Shown: positions 8,416-16,376, counted from the first letter of the stretch. The stretch is DNA of 40,437 bases from an uncultured Collinsella sp. (GCA_900543515.1 UQRW01000019.1:1-40437); one strand, 5' to 3'. Program-made: numbers and translations. Notes: a model not told the origin generated them from the letters alone.

Positions 8416-8445
8416 CGGTGAACGGTCGAAAACTACCGTTCACCG
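8416..8445. promoter_or_regulatory. Inverted pair of 11-bp PTS boxes
   Basis: CGGTGAACGGT (8416-8426) and its exact reverse complement ACCGTTCACCG (8435-8445) are separated by 8 nt. The same 11-mer recurs upstream of other PTS genes in this window (24417, 24493, 37350), so it is a probable regulator site rather than a chance palindrome. Confidence 0.7.
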
Positions 8446-8633
8446 ATAATCTCAAAACTGGTTCTAACTGGTATTAAGTCAAAAAGACCAATTCACATAT
8501 CTTCACAATGACCTGCAATTTTTCTACACGCTATTTTTAGCCGCCCTGCGTTGTTTAGACACCGGGAAAGATCCGTTCTTTTGCCAAAGCGTTTCGAAAC
8601 GGTTTCAAAACCGCAGGTAGAAGTGTTAACGAG

Positions 8634-8665
8634 CGGTAAACGGTCGAAATATCACCGTGAGCGGT
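8634..8665. promoter_or_regulatory. Tandem pair of PTS boxes, 21 bp apart
   Basis: CGGTAAACGGT (8634-8644) and CCGTGAGCGGT (8655-8665) are direct repeats whose starts are 21 bp apart, two helical turns. Identical spacing of the same motif is found at 32380/32401, 37350/37371 and 38538/38559. The pair lies 50-80 bp upstream of a plausible -10 (TATAGT, 8717-8722) that has no good -35, which suggests an activator site. Confidence 0.65.
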
Positions 8666-8739
8666 GCAAAAACGTTTTACTGTTTGAATCAGCGAAAGCG
8701 ATCTCTTCTGGGGTGATATAGTGACAACAACACGTCACG

Positions 8740-8751
8740 TGGTTACTACCA
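8740..8751. promoter_or_regulatory. GntR-type operator upstream of the mannose-family PTS
   Basis: TGGTTACTACCA has TGGT/ACCA half-sites with a 4-nt centre, the geometry of DasR/NagR (HutC-subfamily GntR) operators. The identical 12-mer lies at 13033-13044 before agaS. A further ACCACTGGT half-site pair follows at about 8760. The site lies downstream of the likely start point, a repressor position. The probable ligand-responsive protein is the GntR/UTRA regulator at 12261-12992. Confidence 0.75.
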
Positions 8752-8868
8752 GTTTAGAAACCACTGGTCTTCAAAGAACGCTTTCTAAGAAGCTTTAAGG
8801 GCAAGTGCCCGCTGGCTTCCGAAAATCATCGGACTCAGATCGTACACACCTTCGGAAGGGAAATTTGA

Positions 8869-9312
8869 ATGGTTGGCTTTATTCTTACCGGTCATGGACA
8901 GTTCGCACCCGGCCTTGCAAGCGCTATCGCTATGGTTGCCGGCGACCAGCCTGCTTTTACCGTCGTTCCTTTTGAGGGCGATCAGGCCGCATCCTACGGT
9001 GAGGATCTCCGCGCCGCTATTACCGCCATGCGCGAGGAGTGCGATGGCGTGCTCGTCTTTACCGACTTGCTCGGTGGTACCCCGTTCAACCAGTCGATGA
9101 TGATTGCCCAGGATGTCGACAACGTCGAGGTTCTGACTGGCACCAACCTTCCCATGGTTATTGAGCTCCTGTTCCTCCGCGGCAATGCCACGCTCGCCGA
9201 GCTTGGCGAGCAGGCCGTGACCGTTGGCCAGACGGGCATCACCGCCCAGACGGTCGCATCCGTTGCCGGCTCCGAGGAAGAGGATATCTTCGGCGACGAG
9301 GACGGCATCTAA
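8869..9312 (+). CDS. PTS mannose/fructose/sorbose-family EIIA
   Basis: Cytoplasmic EIIA of the mannose (AgaF/ManX) family, 147 aa, which takes phosphate from HPr and passes it to EIIB. It starts 'MVGFILTGHGQFAPGLASA', with the phosphorylated His at residue 9 in the GHG motif. 'VLVFTDLLGGTPFNQS' is the conserved core. The start has GGAAGGG upstream. It is the first gene of the five-gene PTS run and overlaps yajC by one base (TAATG). The acidic C-terminal end (EEEDIFGDEDGI) looks like a linker. Gene order and the agaS/nagA neighbours favour an N-acetylgalactosamine or galactosamine transporter over mannose. Confidence 0.92.
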   Translation: MVGFILTGHGQFAPGLASAIAMVAGDQPAFTVVPFEGDQAASYGEDLRAAITAMREECDGVLVFTDLLGGTPFNQSMMIAQDVDNVEVLTGTNLPMVIELLFLRGNATLAELGEQAVTVGQTGITAQTVASVAGSEEEDIFGDEDGI

Positions 9313-9593
9313 TGGCCGATTTCGGAGCCAACGTCCTGAGCTCCTCGGTCGCCCTTTTAGGCCTGCTTGTCATCATGGGCTTGATTTACACCATCTGGTC
9401 GCAAATCAACATGAAGAAGAAGCAGAAGTACTTCAAGGAGCTGCACACCGAGCTCAAGCCGGGTCAGGAGGTTCTTTTCGCCGGCGGTATCTACGGAACC
9501 GTCAAAGGCATCGAAGGCGAGAAGGTCCAGATCAAAGTCCGATCCGGAGCCGTCGTAGATGTTTCGCGTTACGCGATTCAGGAGATCAAGTAA
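9312..9593 (+). CDS. yajC: YajC-family protein in the PTS operon
   Basis: A 93-aa YajC-like protein: one N-terminal transmembrane helix (about residues 11-30), a basic stretch MKKKQK, then the YajC core 'ELKPGQEVLFAGGIYGTVKGIEGEKVQIKVRSGAVVDVSRYAI'-type fold (described in parts; GQEV, GIYGTV and VDVSRYAI are the telling segments). Classical YajC joins SecDF, but yajC-like genes also occur in mannose-family PTS operons of firmicutes that take up glycosaminoglycan disaccharides. Start and stop are translationally coupled to EIIA. Its role here may be to help insert or stabilise EIIC/EIID; this is an inference. Confidence 0.88.
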   Translation: MADFGANVLSSSVALLGLLVIMGLIYTIWSQINMKKKQKYFKELHTELKPGQEVLFAGGIYGTVKGIEGEKVQIKVRSGAVVDVSRYAIQEIK

Positions 9594-9629
9594 CTGTCGT
9601 CAGCAAATATCGAAAGGAAGCTGATCAAC

Positions 9630-10112
9630 ATGGCAGAACCCAACATTCTTCTTACCCGCATCGATAACCGACTGGTTCATGGTCAGGTTGCCACCCAGTG
9701 GAACTCCACTCTGGGCTCCAACCTCATCCTCGTCGCCAACGACGACGTGGCGTCCAACACCATGCGCCAGAACCTCATGAAGATGGCCGCTCCCGCCGGC
9801 GTCGCTACGCGTTTCTTCTCCCTGCAGAAGACCATCGACGTCATTGGCAAGGCGAGCCCGCGCCAGAAGATCTTCATCGTGGCCGAAACACCGGAAGACG
9901 TGCTTACGCTCGTCAAGGGCGGTGTGCCTATAAAGAAGGTAAACATCGGCAACATGCACATGTCGGAAGGAAAGCGCCAAGTCGCCACCTCCGTCGCAGT
10001 TAACGACGAGGATGTCGCTGCGTTTAAAGAGCTGCAGGAATTGGGGGTGGAGTTGGAGATCAGGCGCGTTCCGAGCACGCCTGTTGAGGACACGAGCAAG
10101 CTCTTCTCGTAA
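9630..10112 (+). CDS. PTS mannose/fructose/sorbose-family EIIB
   Basis: Cytoplasmic EIIB (160 aa) that receives phosphate from EIIA and passes it to the sugar. The phosphorylation motif 'RIDNRLVHGQV' places the active-site His at residue 17. 'ANDDVASNTMRQNLMKMAAP' and 'LVKGGVPIKKVNIGNMHM' are standard EIIB-Man segments. AAAGGAAG precedes the ATG. It is intact, unlike the orphan paralogue at 19354-19836, where this His is Cys. It is followed by about 90 nt before the EIIC gene, containing a small GTCAGG/CCTGAC stem near 10130-10149. Confidence 0.93.
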   Translation: MAEPNILLTRIDNRLVHGQVATQWNSTLGSNLILVANDDVASNTMRQNLMKMAAPAGVATRFFSLQKTIDVIGKASPRQKIFIVAETPEDVLTLVKGGVPIKKVNIGNMHMSEGKRQVATSVAVNDEDVAAFKELQELGVELEIRRVPSTPVEDTSKLFS

Positions 10113-10202
10113 TCCTCGTGATCCACGTTGTCAGGAGTGAAACCCTGACGTTCTGTACGTGATATCCAAAGTGCGTACATACATTTTGAAAGGAGGAGCA
10201 AG

Positions 10203-11003
10203 ATGGAATACTCGATCATCCAGATCGCTCTGGTCTTCGTTGTTACGTTCATCGCGGCAATCGACCAGTTTGACTTCCTCGAGTCTCTCTATCAGCCCAT
10301 CGTCACCGGCGCCGTCATCGGTCTTATCCTTGGCGACCTCAACACCGGTCTTCTCGTGGGTGGTACCTATCAGCTCATGACGATCGGCAACATGCCGATC
10401 GGAGGCGCTCAGCCGCCTAACGCCGTCATCGGCGGCATCATGGCAGCCATTCTCGCTATCGCCACGGGCCTCGAGCCCAACGCGGCAGTCGGCCTCGCCA
10501 TTCCGTTCGCTCTGCTCGGTCAGCTCGGCGTTACCCTGGTCTTCACGCTTATGTCCCCGCTTATGTCCACGGCCGATAACATGGCTCACAACGCGGACAC
10601 CAAGGGCATCGAGCGCCTGAACTACTTCGCCATGGCTCTGCTCGGCCTGATCTTCGCTGTCGTCGTCACCCTGTTCTTCATCGCTGGCGCTACCATTGGT
10701 CAGACCATCGCTTCCGCCATCCCGACTTGGCTGCAGACCGGTCTGTCCGCTGCAGGCGGCATGATGCGCTTCGTCGGCTTCGCCGTCCTGCTCAAGGTTA
10801 TGATGAACCGCGATATGTGGGGCTTCTTCCTCATGGGCTTTGGCCTCGCGCTCATCACCGTTGCCAACGATTCTCTGGCAACCCCTGCTCTGCTCATCCT
10901 CGCTCTCATCGGCTTCGGCATCGCTTTCTGGGACTTCCAGCAGCAGACCGAGCTGAAGGGTGCAGCTGTTTCTGACGGAGGTGACTTCGAAGATGGCATC
11001 TAA
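10203..11003 (+). CDS. PTS mannose/fructose/sorbose-family EIIC
   Basis: Integral membrane EIIC (266 aa), with EIID the sugar channel of the mannose-family permease. It is hydrophobic throughout, with the family segments 'FLESLYQPIVTGAVIGLILGDLNTGLLVGGTYQLM', here noted as the GLILGDL...GGTYQLM region near residues 39-60, and the 'GGAQPPNAVIGG' motif. A very strong Shine-Dalgarno, AAAGGAGGA, precedes ATG 10203. The last codons overlap the EIID start by 11 nt, so the two are translationally coupled. Confidence 0.93.
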   Translation: MEYSIIQIALVFVVTFIAAIDQFDFLESLYQPIVTGAVIGLILGDLNTGLLVGGTYQLMTIGNMPIGGAQPPNAVIGGIMAAILAIATGLEPNAAVGLAIPFALLGQLGVTLVFTLMSPLMSTADNMAHNADTKGIERLNYFAMALLGLIFAVVVTLFFIAGATIGQTIASAIPTWLQTGLSAAGGMMRFVGFAVLLKVMMNRDMWGFFLMGFGLALITVANDSLATPALLILALIGFGIAFWDFQQQTELKGAAVSDGGDFEDGI

Positions 11004-12075
11004 TGAGTATGTGATCCCGGAGCACTACGAGGATCTCACTCCTGCTCCGCAGCTCGACCAGAAGACCCTCAACAAGATGGCTTGGCGCTCCTGCTTCCTG
11101 CAGGCCTCGTTCAACTACGAGCGTATGCAGGCCGCTGGCTGGCTCTACTCCATCATCCCCGGTCTGGAGAAGATCCACACCAACAAGAACGACCTCGCGG
11201 CTTCCATGAGCCACAACCTGGAGTTCTTCAACACCCACCCGTTCCTCGTCACCTTTGTTATGGGCATCGTGCTTTCGCTCGAGCAGAACAAGGTTGACAT
11301 CCCCACGATCCGCGCCGTCCGCGTCGCCGCAATGGGCCCGCTCGGTGGTATCGGTGACGCCCTGTTCTGGCTGACGCTCGTGCCTATCACGGCCGGCATC
11401 ACCTCCAACATGGCCATCAACGGCAACGCTGCTGCGCCAATCATCTTCCTGGTGATCTTCAACGCTGTCCAGTTCGCTCTGCGCTTCTGGCTCATGAACT
11501 GGTCCTACAAGCTTGGCACCAGCGCTATTGACGCTCTGACCGCCAACATGCAGGCCTTCACGCGTGCCGCTTCCATCATGGGCGTCTTCGTCGTCGGTTG
11601 CCTGGTCGTCACCATGGGTGGCACCCAGATCAACCTCCAGATCCCCAACGGCACCACCCGTGGTCTCTCCGCTACTACCGTGATCGTCTCCGAGAAGGAG
11701 GCCGAGAACTTCACCGGTATGGAGGGCATCGATACCGAGACCGCTGAGGCCGGTACCATCGCCATGACCGATAAGGACGGCAACGCCCTCACCGCTTCCG
11801 ATGCCGACGGCAACGCTGTCGAGTGCGGCGTCACCGATCTGGGTAACGGCATGGAGTCCGTGACCTACGGCACCGTTACCGAGGATCCGGTCAACTTCTC
11901 TGTTGCCGACACCCTCAACACCATCGTCCCCAAGCTCGTCCCGCTTATGCTTACGCTGCTGCTTTACTACATGTTCGCTAAGCACAGCTGGACCCCGACC
12001 AAGGGCATTCTCCTGCTCTTCGTCCTTGGCATCCTGGGCGCTGGTCCGCTTGGTCTCTGGCCGAGCATCTGGTAA
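10993..12075 (+). CDS. PTS mannose/fructose/sorbose-family EIID with an inserted domain
   Basis: Membrane EIID (360 aa) that partners EIIC. The N-terminal cytoplasmic part 'WRSCFLQASFNYERMQAAGW' and 'EFFNTHPFLVTFVMGI' are classical, as are 'GPLGGIGDALFWLTLVPI' and the C-terminal helices (LVPLMLTLLLYYM, ILLLFVLGILGAGPLG). Between residues about 222 and 298 lies a hydrophilic, Thr/Asp/Glu-rich stretch including DKDGNALTASDADGNAVE, making the protein longer than the usual ~270-300 residues. ATG 10993 is chosen, with GGAGGTGA upstream and an 11-nt overlap with EIIC; an in-frame upstream start at 10960 would overlap more and lacks a site. Confidence 0.92.
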   Translation: MASNEYVIPEHYEDLTPAPQLDQKTLNKMAWRSCFLQASFNYERMQAAGWLYSIIPGLEKIHTNKNDLAASMSHNLEFFNTHPFLVTFVMGIVLSLEQNKVDIPTIRAVRVAAMGPLGGIGDALFWLTLVPITAGITSNMAINGNAAAPIIFLVIFNAVQFALRFWLMNWSYKLGTSAIDALTANMQAFTRAASIMGVFVVGCLVVTMGGTQINLQIPNGTTRGLSATTVIVSEKEAENFTGMEGIDTETAEAGTIAMTDKDGNALTASDADGNAVECGVTDLGNGMESVTYGTVTEDPVNFSVADTLNTIVPKLVPLMLTLLLYYMFAKHSWTPTKGILLLFVLGILGAGPLGLWPSIW

Positions 12076-12141
12076 GGCTCTAGCTTGAGGGGTGTGTCCC
12101 TACGCGGCTCACACCCCGACCCCTTAAGCCATGTGTATGTT

Positions 12142-12180
12142 AAAAGCCGCGTGCTCGAAAGAGCGCGCGGCTTTTGTTTT
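12142..12180 (+). terminator. Terminator after the mannose-family PTS operon
   Basis: AGCCGCGTGCTC pairs with GAGCGCGCGGCT around GAAA with one G-T wobble, followed by TTTTGTTTT; A-rich on the left side. It lies about 70 nt after the EIID stop and before the gntR gene. Confidence 0.9.
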
Positions 12181-12260
12181 CTTAATGATTCGGGTGTGGC
12201 AGACAGATAATGCATAACACCCTAGGTAGTTAGCTGAATTCGAGCAAAAGGGAGGATAGG

Positions 12261-12992
12261 ATGGCGATCGGAGCGCGTAAGCAACCGCTGTACGATCAGC
12301 TGGTCGATATTCTGACCGAAAAGATTGACCATGAATATCGCGCCGGTGACATGATTCCTTCCGAGCGCGAACTTTCGGAGCGCTATGGTCTCTCGCGCAC
12401 TACGGTACGCCTGGCTCTGCAGGAACTGGAGCGTTTAGGACTGGTGGTTCGGCAGCACGGTCGCGGTACCTTTGTGACCGACCGTTCGGCAAAAGCAACC
12501 AATCTTATGCAGTCCTACAGCTTTACCGAGCAGATGCGCGCGATGGGTCGAGAACCCGAGACCACGATTCTCGAGTTTTGCGAGATGGAGGCCGATAAGA
12601 ATCTGGCCGAGCATATGGGATTGCGTATAGGTGATCGCATTTTTAAGCTCAAGCGCCTTCGCTCTGCCGACAACATGCCCATGATGGTCGAACGCAGCTA
12701 TCTACCGGTTCGTCAATTTCTGTCCCTAAAGCGACCGCTGCTGGAGCGTAAGCCGCTTTACGATGTGATTGAGCAGGACTTTCAGCAAAAGATTCGCGTG
12801 GCCGAAGAGGAGTTCTATGCGAGCATAGCCCGTCCCACCGATGCCCACCTTTTGGGAATTGTCGAGGGCTCGCCTGTGCTCGATTTGGTCAGGACTACGT
12901 ATAACGAGTCAAACGAGGTAGTGGAGTATACACTCTCGGTTGCTCGTGCCGATCAGTTTAAATACAAGGTTTACCACCAGCGTAGCGACTAG
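12261..12992 (+). CDS. GntR-family (HutC/UTRA) transcription regulator
   Basis: A 243-aa regulator with an N-terminal winged helix ('PLYDQLVDILTEKI', 'IPSERELSERYGLSRTTVRLAL', 'QHGRGTFV') and a C-terminal UTRA ligand domain ending 'VVEYTLSVARADQFKYKV'. This is the subgroup of NagR/DasR/AgaR-type regulators that sense phosphorylated amino sugars. GGGAGGATAGG precedes the ATG. It sits between the PTS operon and agaS, and both are preceded by the identical TGGTTACTACCA site (8740, 13033), so it is the obvious candidate repressor of both. GalN-6-P or GalNAc-6-P as inducer is an inference from the neighbours. Confidence 0.92.
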   Translation: MAIGARKQPLYDQLVDILTEKIDHEYRAGDMIPSERELSERYGLSRTTVRLALQELERLGLVVRQHGRGTFVTDRSAKATNLMQSYSFTEQMRAMGREPETTILEFCEMEADKNLAEHMGLRIGDRIFKLKRLRSADNMPMMVERSYLPVRQFLSLKRPLLERKPLYDVIEQDFQQKIRVAEEEFYASIARPTDAHLLGIVEGSPVLDLVRTTYNESNEVVEYTLSVARADQFKYKVYHQRSD

Positions 12993-13032
12993 TGTTCGCA
13001 TCGTATCCATATGATGATTCTTTGCATTTAAC

Positions 13033-13067
13033 TGGTTACTACCAGATAACCAACTGAAGTGTATAAT
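13033..13067 (+). promoter_or_regulatory. agaS promoter with GntR operator
   Basis: TGGTTACTACCA (13033-13044) matches the site before the PTS operon exactly. A TATAAT -10 box lies at 13062-13067, and the operator overlaps the place of the -35 (13039-13044), which is a poor match to TTGACA. Repressor bound here would exclude polymerase. Confidence 0.75.
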
Positions 13068-13106
13068 TGCACGTCAGAGGATTACTTCTAGAGAGAGGTA
13101 TTAGAA

Positions 13107-14273
13107 ATGTTCGAGAAGAGTGTCGAGGAGCTCACCGAGCTCGGCGCCCAGATCACCACGGCCGAGATTGCTCAGCAGCCCGAGCTTTGGCGTGATACGC
13201 TCAACATCTATCGCGAGAACAAGGAGGCCATCGAGGCCTTCCTGGCCGAGGCTCGCGCTATGGGTGAGGGCCGTCTGTCCGTTGTCTTCACCGGTGCCGG
13301 TACGTCCGACTACGTTGGCGATACCTGCGCCCCGTACCTGCGTCACGCTGGCAACACTGATCTCTACGACTTTAAGCCCATCGCCACGACCGATATCGTG
13401 AGCGCCCCGCGCGACTTCCTGCGCGCCGAGGATCCCACGCTCGTGGTTTCCTTTGCCCGCTCTGGCAACAGCCCCGAGAGCCTTGCCGCCGTTGCCGTTG
13501 CCAAGGAGCTCGTCCACAACGTCAAGTTCCTCAACATCACCTGCGCTCCCGAGGGCAAGCTCGCCGTCGAGTCTGCCGATGATCCCAACGCGCTGACGCT
13601 GCTCATCCCGCGCGCCAACGACAAGGGCTTCGCCATGACCGGTTCTTATTCCTGCATGACCCTGCTCTCCACCCTTATTTTCGACACTGCCTCTGACGAG
13701 CAGAAGGCCGAGTGGGTCGAGACCATCGCCAAGATGGGCGAGGAGGTCATCTCCCGTGAGCCCGAGATCGCCGATTACCTGGTTGGCGACTTCAACCGCG
13801 TGACCTACTTGGGTTCTGGCTCCTTCGGTGGCCTTGCCCAGGAGAGCCAGCTCAAGATCCTCGAGCTCGCTCACGGTCTGGTCGCTACTTCCTACGACAC
13901 CTCCATGGGCTATCGTCACGGACCTAAGTCCTTCGTCGACGATAAGACGCTCGTCTTCGTGTTCGTCAACAACGACGCCTACACCCGTCAGTACGACATC
14001 GACATCCTCAACGAGATCGGTGGCGACGAGATCGCTCAGCACACCATCGCCGTTCAGCAGGAAGGTGCCACCGTCTACGAGGGCGAGTCCTTCACCTTTA
14101 AGGGCTACGAGGCACTTCCCGAGGGCTACCTTGCTCTGCCGTTCGTGATGTTTGCCCAGGCTATCAGCCTGCTCAACTCCGTGCGCGTGGGCAACACGCC
14201 CGACACGCCGAGCCCCACTGGCACGGTCAACCGCGTGGTTAAGGGCGTGACGATTCACCCCTTCACCGCTTAA
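13107..14273 (+). CDS. agaS: SIS-domain sugar isomerase/deaminase AgaS
   Basis: A 388-aa double-SIS protein of the AgaS family, which deaminates/isomerises galactosamine-6-phosphate to tagatose-6-phosphate and ammonia. The first SIS domain has 'VVFTGAGTSDYVGD' and 'VSFARSGNSPES', the second 'VTYLGSGSFGGLAQESQLKILEL' and 'SYDTSMGYRHGPKSFVDD', a pattern typical of AgaS rather than GlmS (there is no glutaminase domain). GAGAGAGG lies before the ATG. Its own promoter carries the GntR site. With nagA/agaA and lacC downstream it gives the central steps of galactosamine breakdown. Confidence 0.92.
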   Translation: MFEKSVEELTELGAQITTAEIAQQPELWRDTLNIYRENKEAIEAFLAEARAMGEGRLSVVFTGAGTSDYVGDTCAPYLRHAGNTDLYDFKPIATTDIVSAPRDFLRAEDPTLVVSFARSGNSPESLAAVAVAKELVHNVKFLNITCAPEGKLAVESADDPNALTLLIPRANDKGFAMTGSYSCMTLLSTLIFDTASDEQKAEWVETIAKMGEEVISREPEIADYLVGDFNRVTYLGSGSFGGLAQESQLKILELAHGLVATSYDTSMGYRHGPKSFVDDKTLVFVFVNNDAYTRQYDIDILNEIGGDEIAQHTIAVQQEGATVYEGESFTFKGYEALPEGYLALPFVMFAQAISLLNSVRVGNTPDTPSPTGTVNRVVKGVTIHPFTA

Positions 14274-14291
14274 TCGCGTCCCCCTGTAAGG

Positions 14292-14328
14292 GCGCCCGTC
14301 CGCTCATAACGGCGGGCGGGCGCTTTTT
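14292..14328 (+). terminator. Terminator after agaS
   Basis: GCGCCCGTCCGC (14292-14303) pairs with GCGGGCGGGCGC (14312-14323) with one wobble, followed by TTTTT. nagA starts about 60 nt further on, so it would need read-through or its own promoter. Confidence 0.88.
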
Positions 14329-14390
14329 GTTTTACGTGAGCTGGGTATAAGCATCACCACAGTCAACTGCTTTAGAAGCGAGGAGTGCAT

Positions 14391-15560
14391 ATGAGCACGT
14401 ACGCAATTAAGGCTGACAAGTTCTTCTTGCCGGCAGGCCCGCAACTGGGCGGCTATCTTATGGTCGAGGATGGCGTCTTTGGCGCCTGGCAGGCCGACGA
14501 GCCCTCTTGCGAGATTAAGGACTACACGGGATCGTGGATCGCACCGGGTATGGTCGATACTCACATCCATGGCTTCTACAACCACTCAACTACCGATAAC
14601 GATCCCGAGGGCATCGATATCAGCTCGACCGAGCTCGCCCGTCGCGGTACCACCAGCTGGCTGCCCACGACGTTCACCGATGGCGTCGAGCAGATCAAGG
14701 ACGCCTGCGCCGCCATCGCTCAGGCGGACGAGGGTCGCGGCCCCGACTTCTGCGGTGCCCGCATTCAGGGCATCTACCTGGAAGGCCCCTTCTTTACCAT
14801 GAAGCACGTGGGTGCGCAGAACCCCGCTTACCTGATCGATCCCTCCGAGGAGGTCTTCGATCAGTGGCAGGAGGCTGCGGGTGGTCGCATCGTTAAGAGC
14901 GCCATGGCGGCCGAGCGCGACGGTGCCGCTGCTTATGCGGCTGCTCTGAATGCCAAGGGTGTGGTGACCAGCATCGGTCACTCCGACGCCACCTACGATG
15001 AGTGCATCGCCGCCATCAACGCCGGTGCCAGCTGCTTTACGCATACCTATAACGGTCAGCGCGGGCTGCATCACCGTGAGCCCGGTGTCGTGGGCGCTGC
15101 CATGTCCACGCCCGAGACCTACGCCGAGATCATCTGTGACGGCAAGCACGTTAACCCTGCCGCCATCAAGGCGCTGCTGCAGGCAAAGGGCTGGCAACAC
15201 ACGGTGCTCATCACTGACTGCCTGGGTTGCGGCGGCATGCCCGAGGGCAGCTACACCAGTGGTGGCATGGACGTCATCATGAAGGACAACCTGTGCTGGC
15301 TCGCCGACGGCAAGAGCATTGCCGGCTCGGTGCTCACGCTTGCCCAGGGCGTCAAGAACATCGTTGACTGGGGCATCGCCAGCGCCGATATCGCCATTCG
15401 CATGGCAACCGAGGTGCCGGCACGCTCCGCGCACATCGAGGATAAGTGCGGCAGCATCATGCCGGGTCGCGACGCCGACTTTGTCGTGTTCGACCATGAG
15501 CTTACCCTCGTCGAGACGTATGTTGGCGGCCAGAGCGTCGGCAACGCCTTTACCGAGTAA
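14391..15560 (+). CDS. nagA: N-acetylhexosamine-6-phosphate deacetylase (NagA/AgaA)
   Basis: A 389-aa metal-dependent amidohydrolase that removes acetate from GlcNAc-6-P or GalNAc-6-P. Visible motifs are the HxH pair (H58, H60 in VDTHIHG), the metal Glu 131 in YLEGPF, His 197 in GHSDA, His 218 in THTYNG, the LHHREPG loop and Asp 276 in ITDCLG. The usual THLFNAM is THTYNGQ here, a feature seen in parts of the family. AGGAG sits 5 nt from ATG 14391. Next to agaS, AgaA (GalNAc-6-P) activity is the better guess, but sequence alone does not separate the two. A degraded copy of its last ~45 codons lies at 18258-18418. Confidence 0.9.
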   Translation: MSTYAIKADKFFLPAGPQLGGYLMVEDGVFGAWQADEPSCEIKDYTGSWIAPGMVDTHIHGFYNHSTTDNDPEGIDISSTELARRGTTSWLPTTFTDGVEQIKDACAAIAQADEGRGPDFCGARIQGIYLEGPFFTMKHVGAQNPAYLIDPSEEVFDQWQEAAGGRIVKSAMAAERDGAAAYAAALNAKGVVTSIGHSDATYDECIAAINAGASCFTHTYNGQRGLHHREPGVVGAAMSTPETYAEIICDGKHVNPAAIKALLQAKGWQHTVLITDCLGCGGMPEGSYTSGGMDVIMKDNLCWLADGKSIAGSVLTLAQGVKNIVDWGIASADIAIRMATEVPARSAHIEDKCGSIMPGRDADFVVFDHELTLVETYVGGQSVGNAFTE

Positions 15561-15565
15561 CGATA

Positions 15566-15604
15566 GAAAAAGACGGCGGGCCCGAATCTGCTCGGACCCG
15601 CCGT
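15566..15604 (-). terminator. Terminator between nagA and the flavodoxin gene
   Basis: ACGGCGGGCCCGAA (15573-15586) pairs imperfectly with CTCGGACCCGCCGT (15591-15604). On the minus strand the stem is followed by CTTTTTC, so it ends the flavodoxin transcript and may also stop nagA. Confidence 0.75.
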
Positions 15605-15635
15605 ATGGGTTAAACGCTCAAAAGCACCTTCACAG

Positions 15636-16220
15636 TTACAGCTTGTTAGCGATCTTCTTTGCCGTGCGCTTGACGCCGGCCACCAGGCCTCCTGCAGGAT
15701 GCTCCTTCTCGTATGCTAGGCGCTTCTCGCGCTTGGCGTACTCTTCGACGATGATGTCGCCATACTCGTCTTCGATCTTGTCGAAGAAGTCGACGGCGCC
15801 CTTAATTTCCTCAGCGGTCGGGTGTCCCTTTTGGACACCGCCGGTGAGTTTGAACGGCCCCCACGTATCAAAGCCGGGGCAGCCGTAGACACCCATAAAG
15901 ATGGCCTGCCTCATGCGGCAGATGCCATCGATATCCTTGCCGTACCACTTGTTTTTGCCACCGTAGGTCATAAGGCCAAACACCTTGTCCTGCGGCTGCA
16001 GCACGTTCGTGAGCACGCGTGCCATGTCCTTGTCGATCTCGGAGTAATAGATGCCCGTGGCGACACCGATCAGATGATATTCGTGCAGGTTGGGATACTC
16101 GTTTTTACCGAGCGTCTTCACATCGAGGGTATCGATCTCGGGGTGTGCCTCGACGATGGCGTCCACGAGCTTTTTCGTATTGCCGTGATGGCGCGAGGCG
16201 TAGAGGATGATGGTTCGCAT
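15636..16220 (-). CDS. Flavodoxin-family protein
   Basis: A 194-aa protein starting 'MRTIILYASRHHGNTKKLVDAI', the phosphate-binding loop of flavodoxins that holds FMN. 'VATGIYYSEIDKDM' and 'VFGLMTYGGKNKWYG' are the next FMN-contact regions. The C-terminus is a basic helix (KEKHP..., GVKRTAKKIANKL) beyond the flavodoxin fold. Minus-strand AAAGG sits 7 nt before the ATG at 16220; the frame start at 16250 is rejected. It is the only minus-strand gene inside the amino-sugar locus, convergent with nagA and divergent from the epimerase gene. The electron-transfer partner is unknown. Confidence 0.88.
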   Translation of the reverse strand: MRTIILYASRHHGNTKKLVDAIVEAHPEIDTLDVKTLGKNEYPNLHEYHLIGVATGIYYSEIDKDMARVLTNVLQPQDKVFGLMTYGGKNKWYGKDIDGICRMRQAIFMGVYGCPGFDTWGPFKLTGGVQKGHPTAEEIKGAVDFFDKIEDEYGDIIVEEYAKREKRLAYEKEHPAGGLVAGVKRTAKKIANKL

Positions 16221-16376
16221 AAGAAGGCCTTTCAGCTGTAATTGCATCAATGTCTGTATGGTACCCCGTTACATGGCTGGGATACCGGACGTATCGATGA
16301 ACGTGCGGGTTTGTCCTTTGGTTAGGGCCGAGACGGGTACTTGCGAGCAAAAAGCAGTTGTTCGAAAGGATGGGCA

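Noticed and set aside
8317..8868. A small gene in the PTS leader
   Set aside because: No frame with a start, Shine-Dalgarno and coding-like composition was found; the region is explained by control sites.
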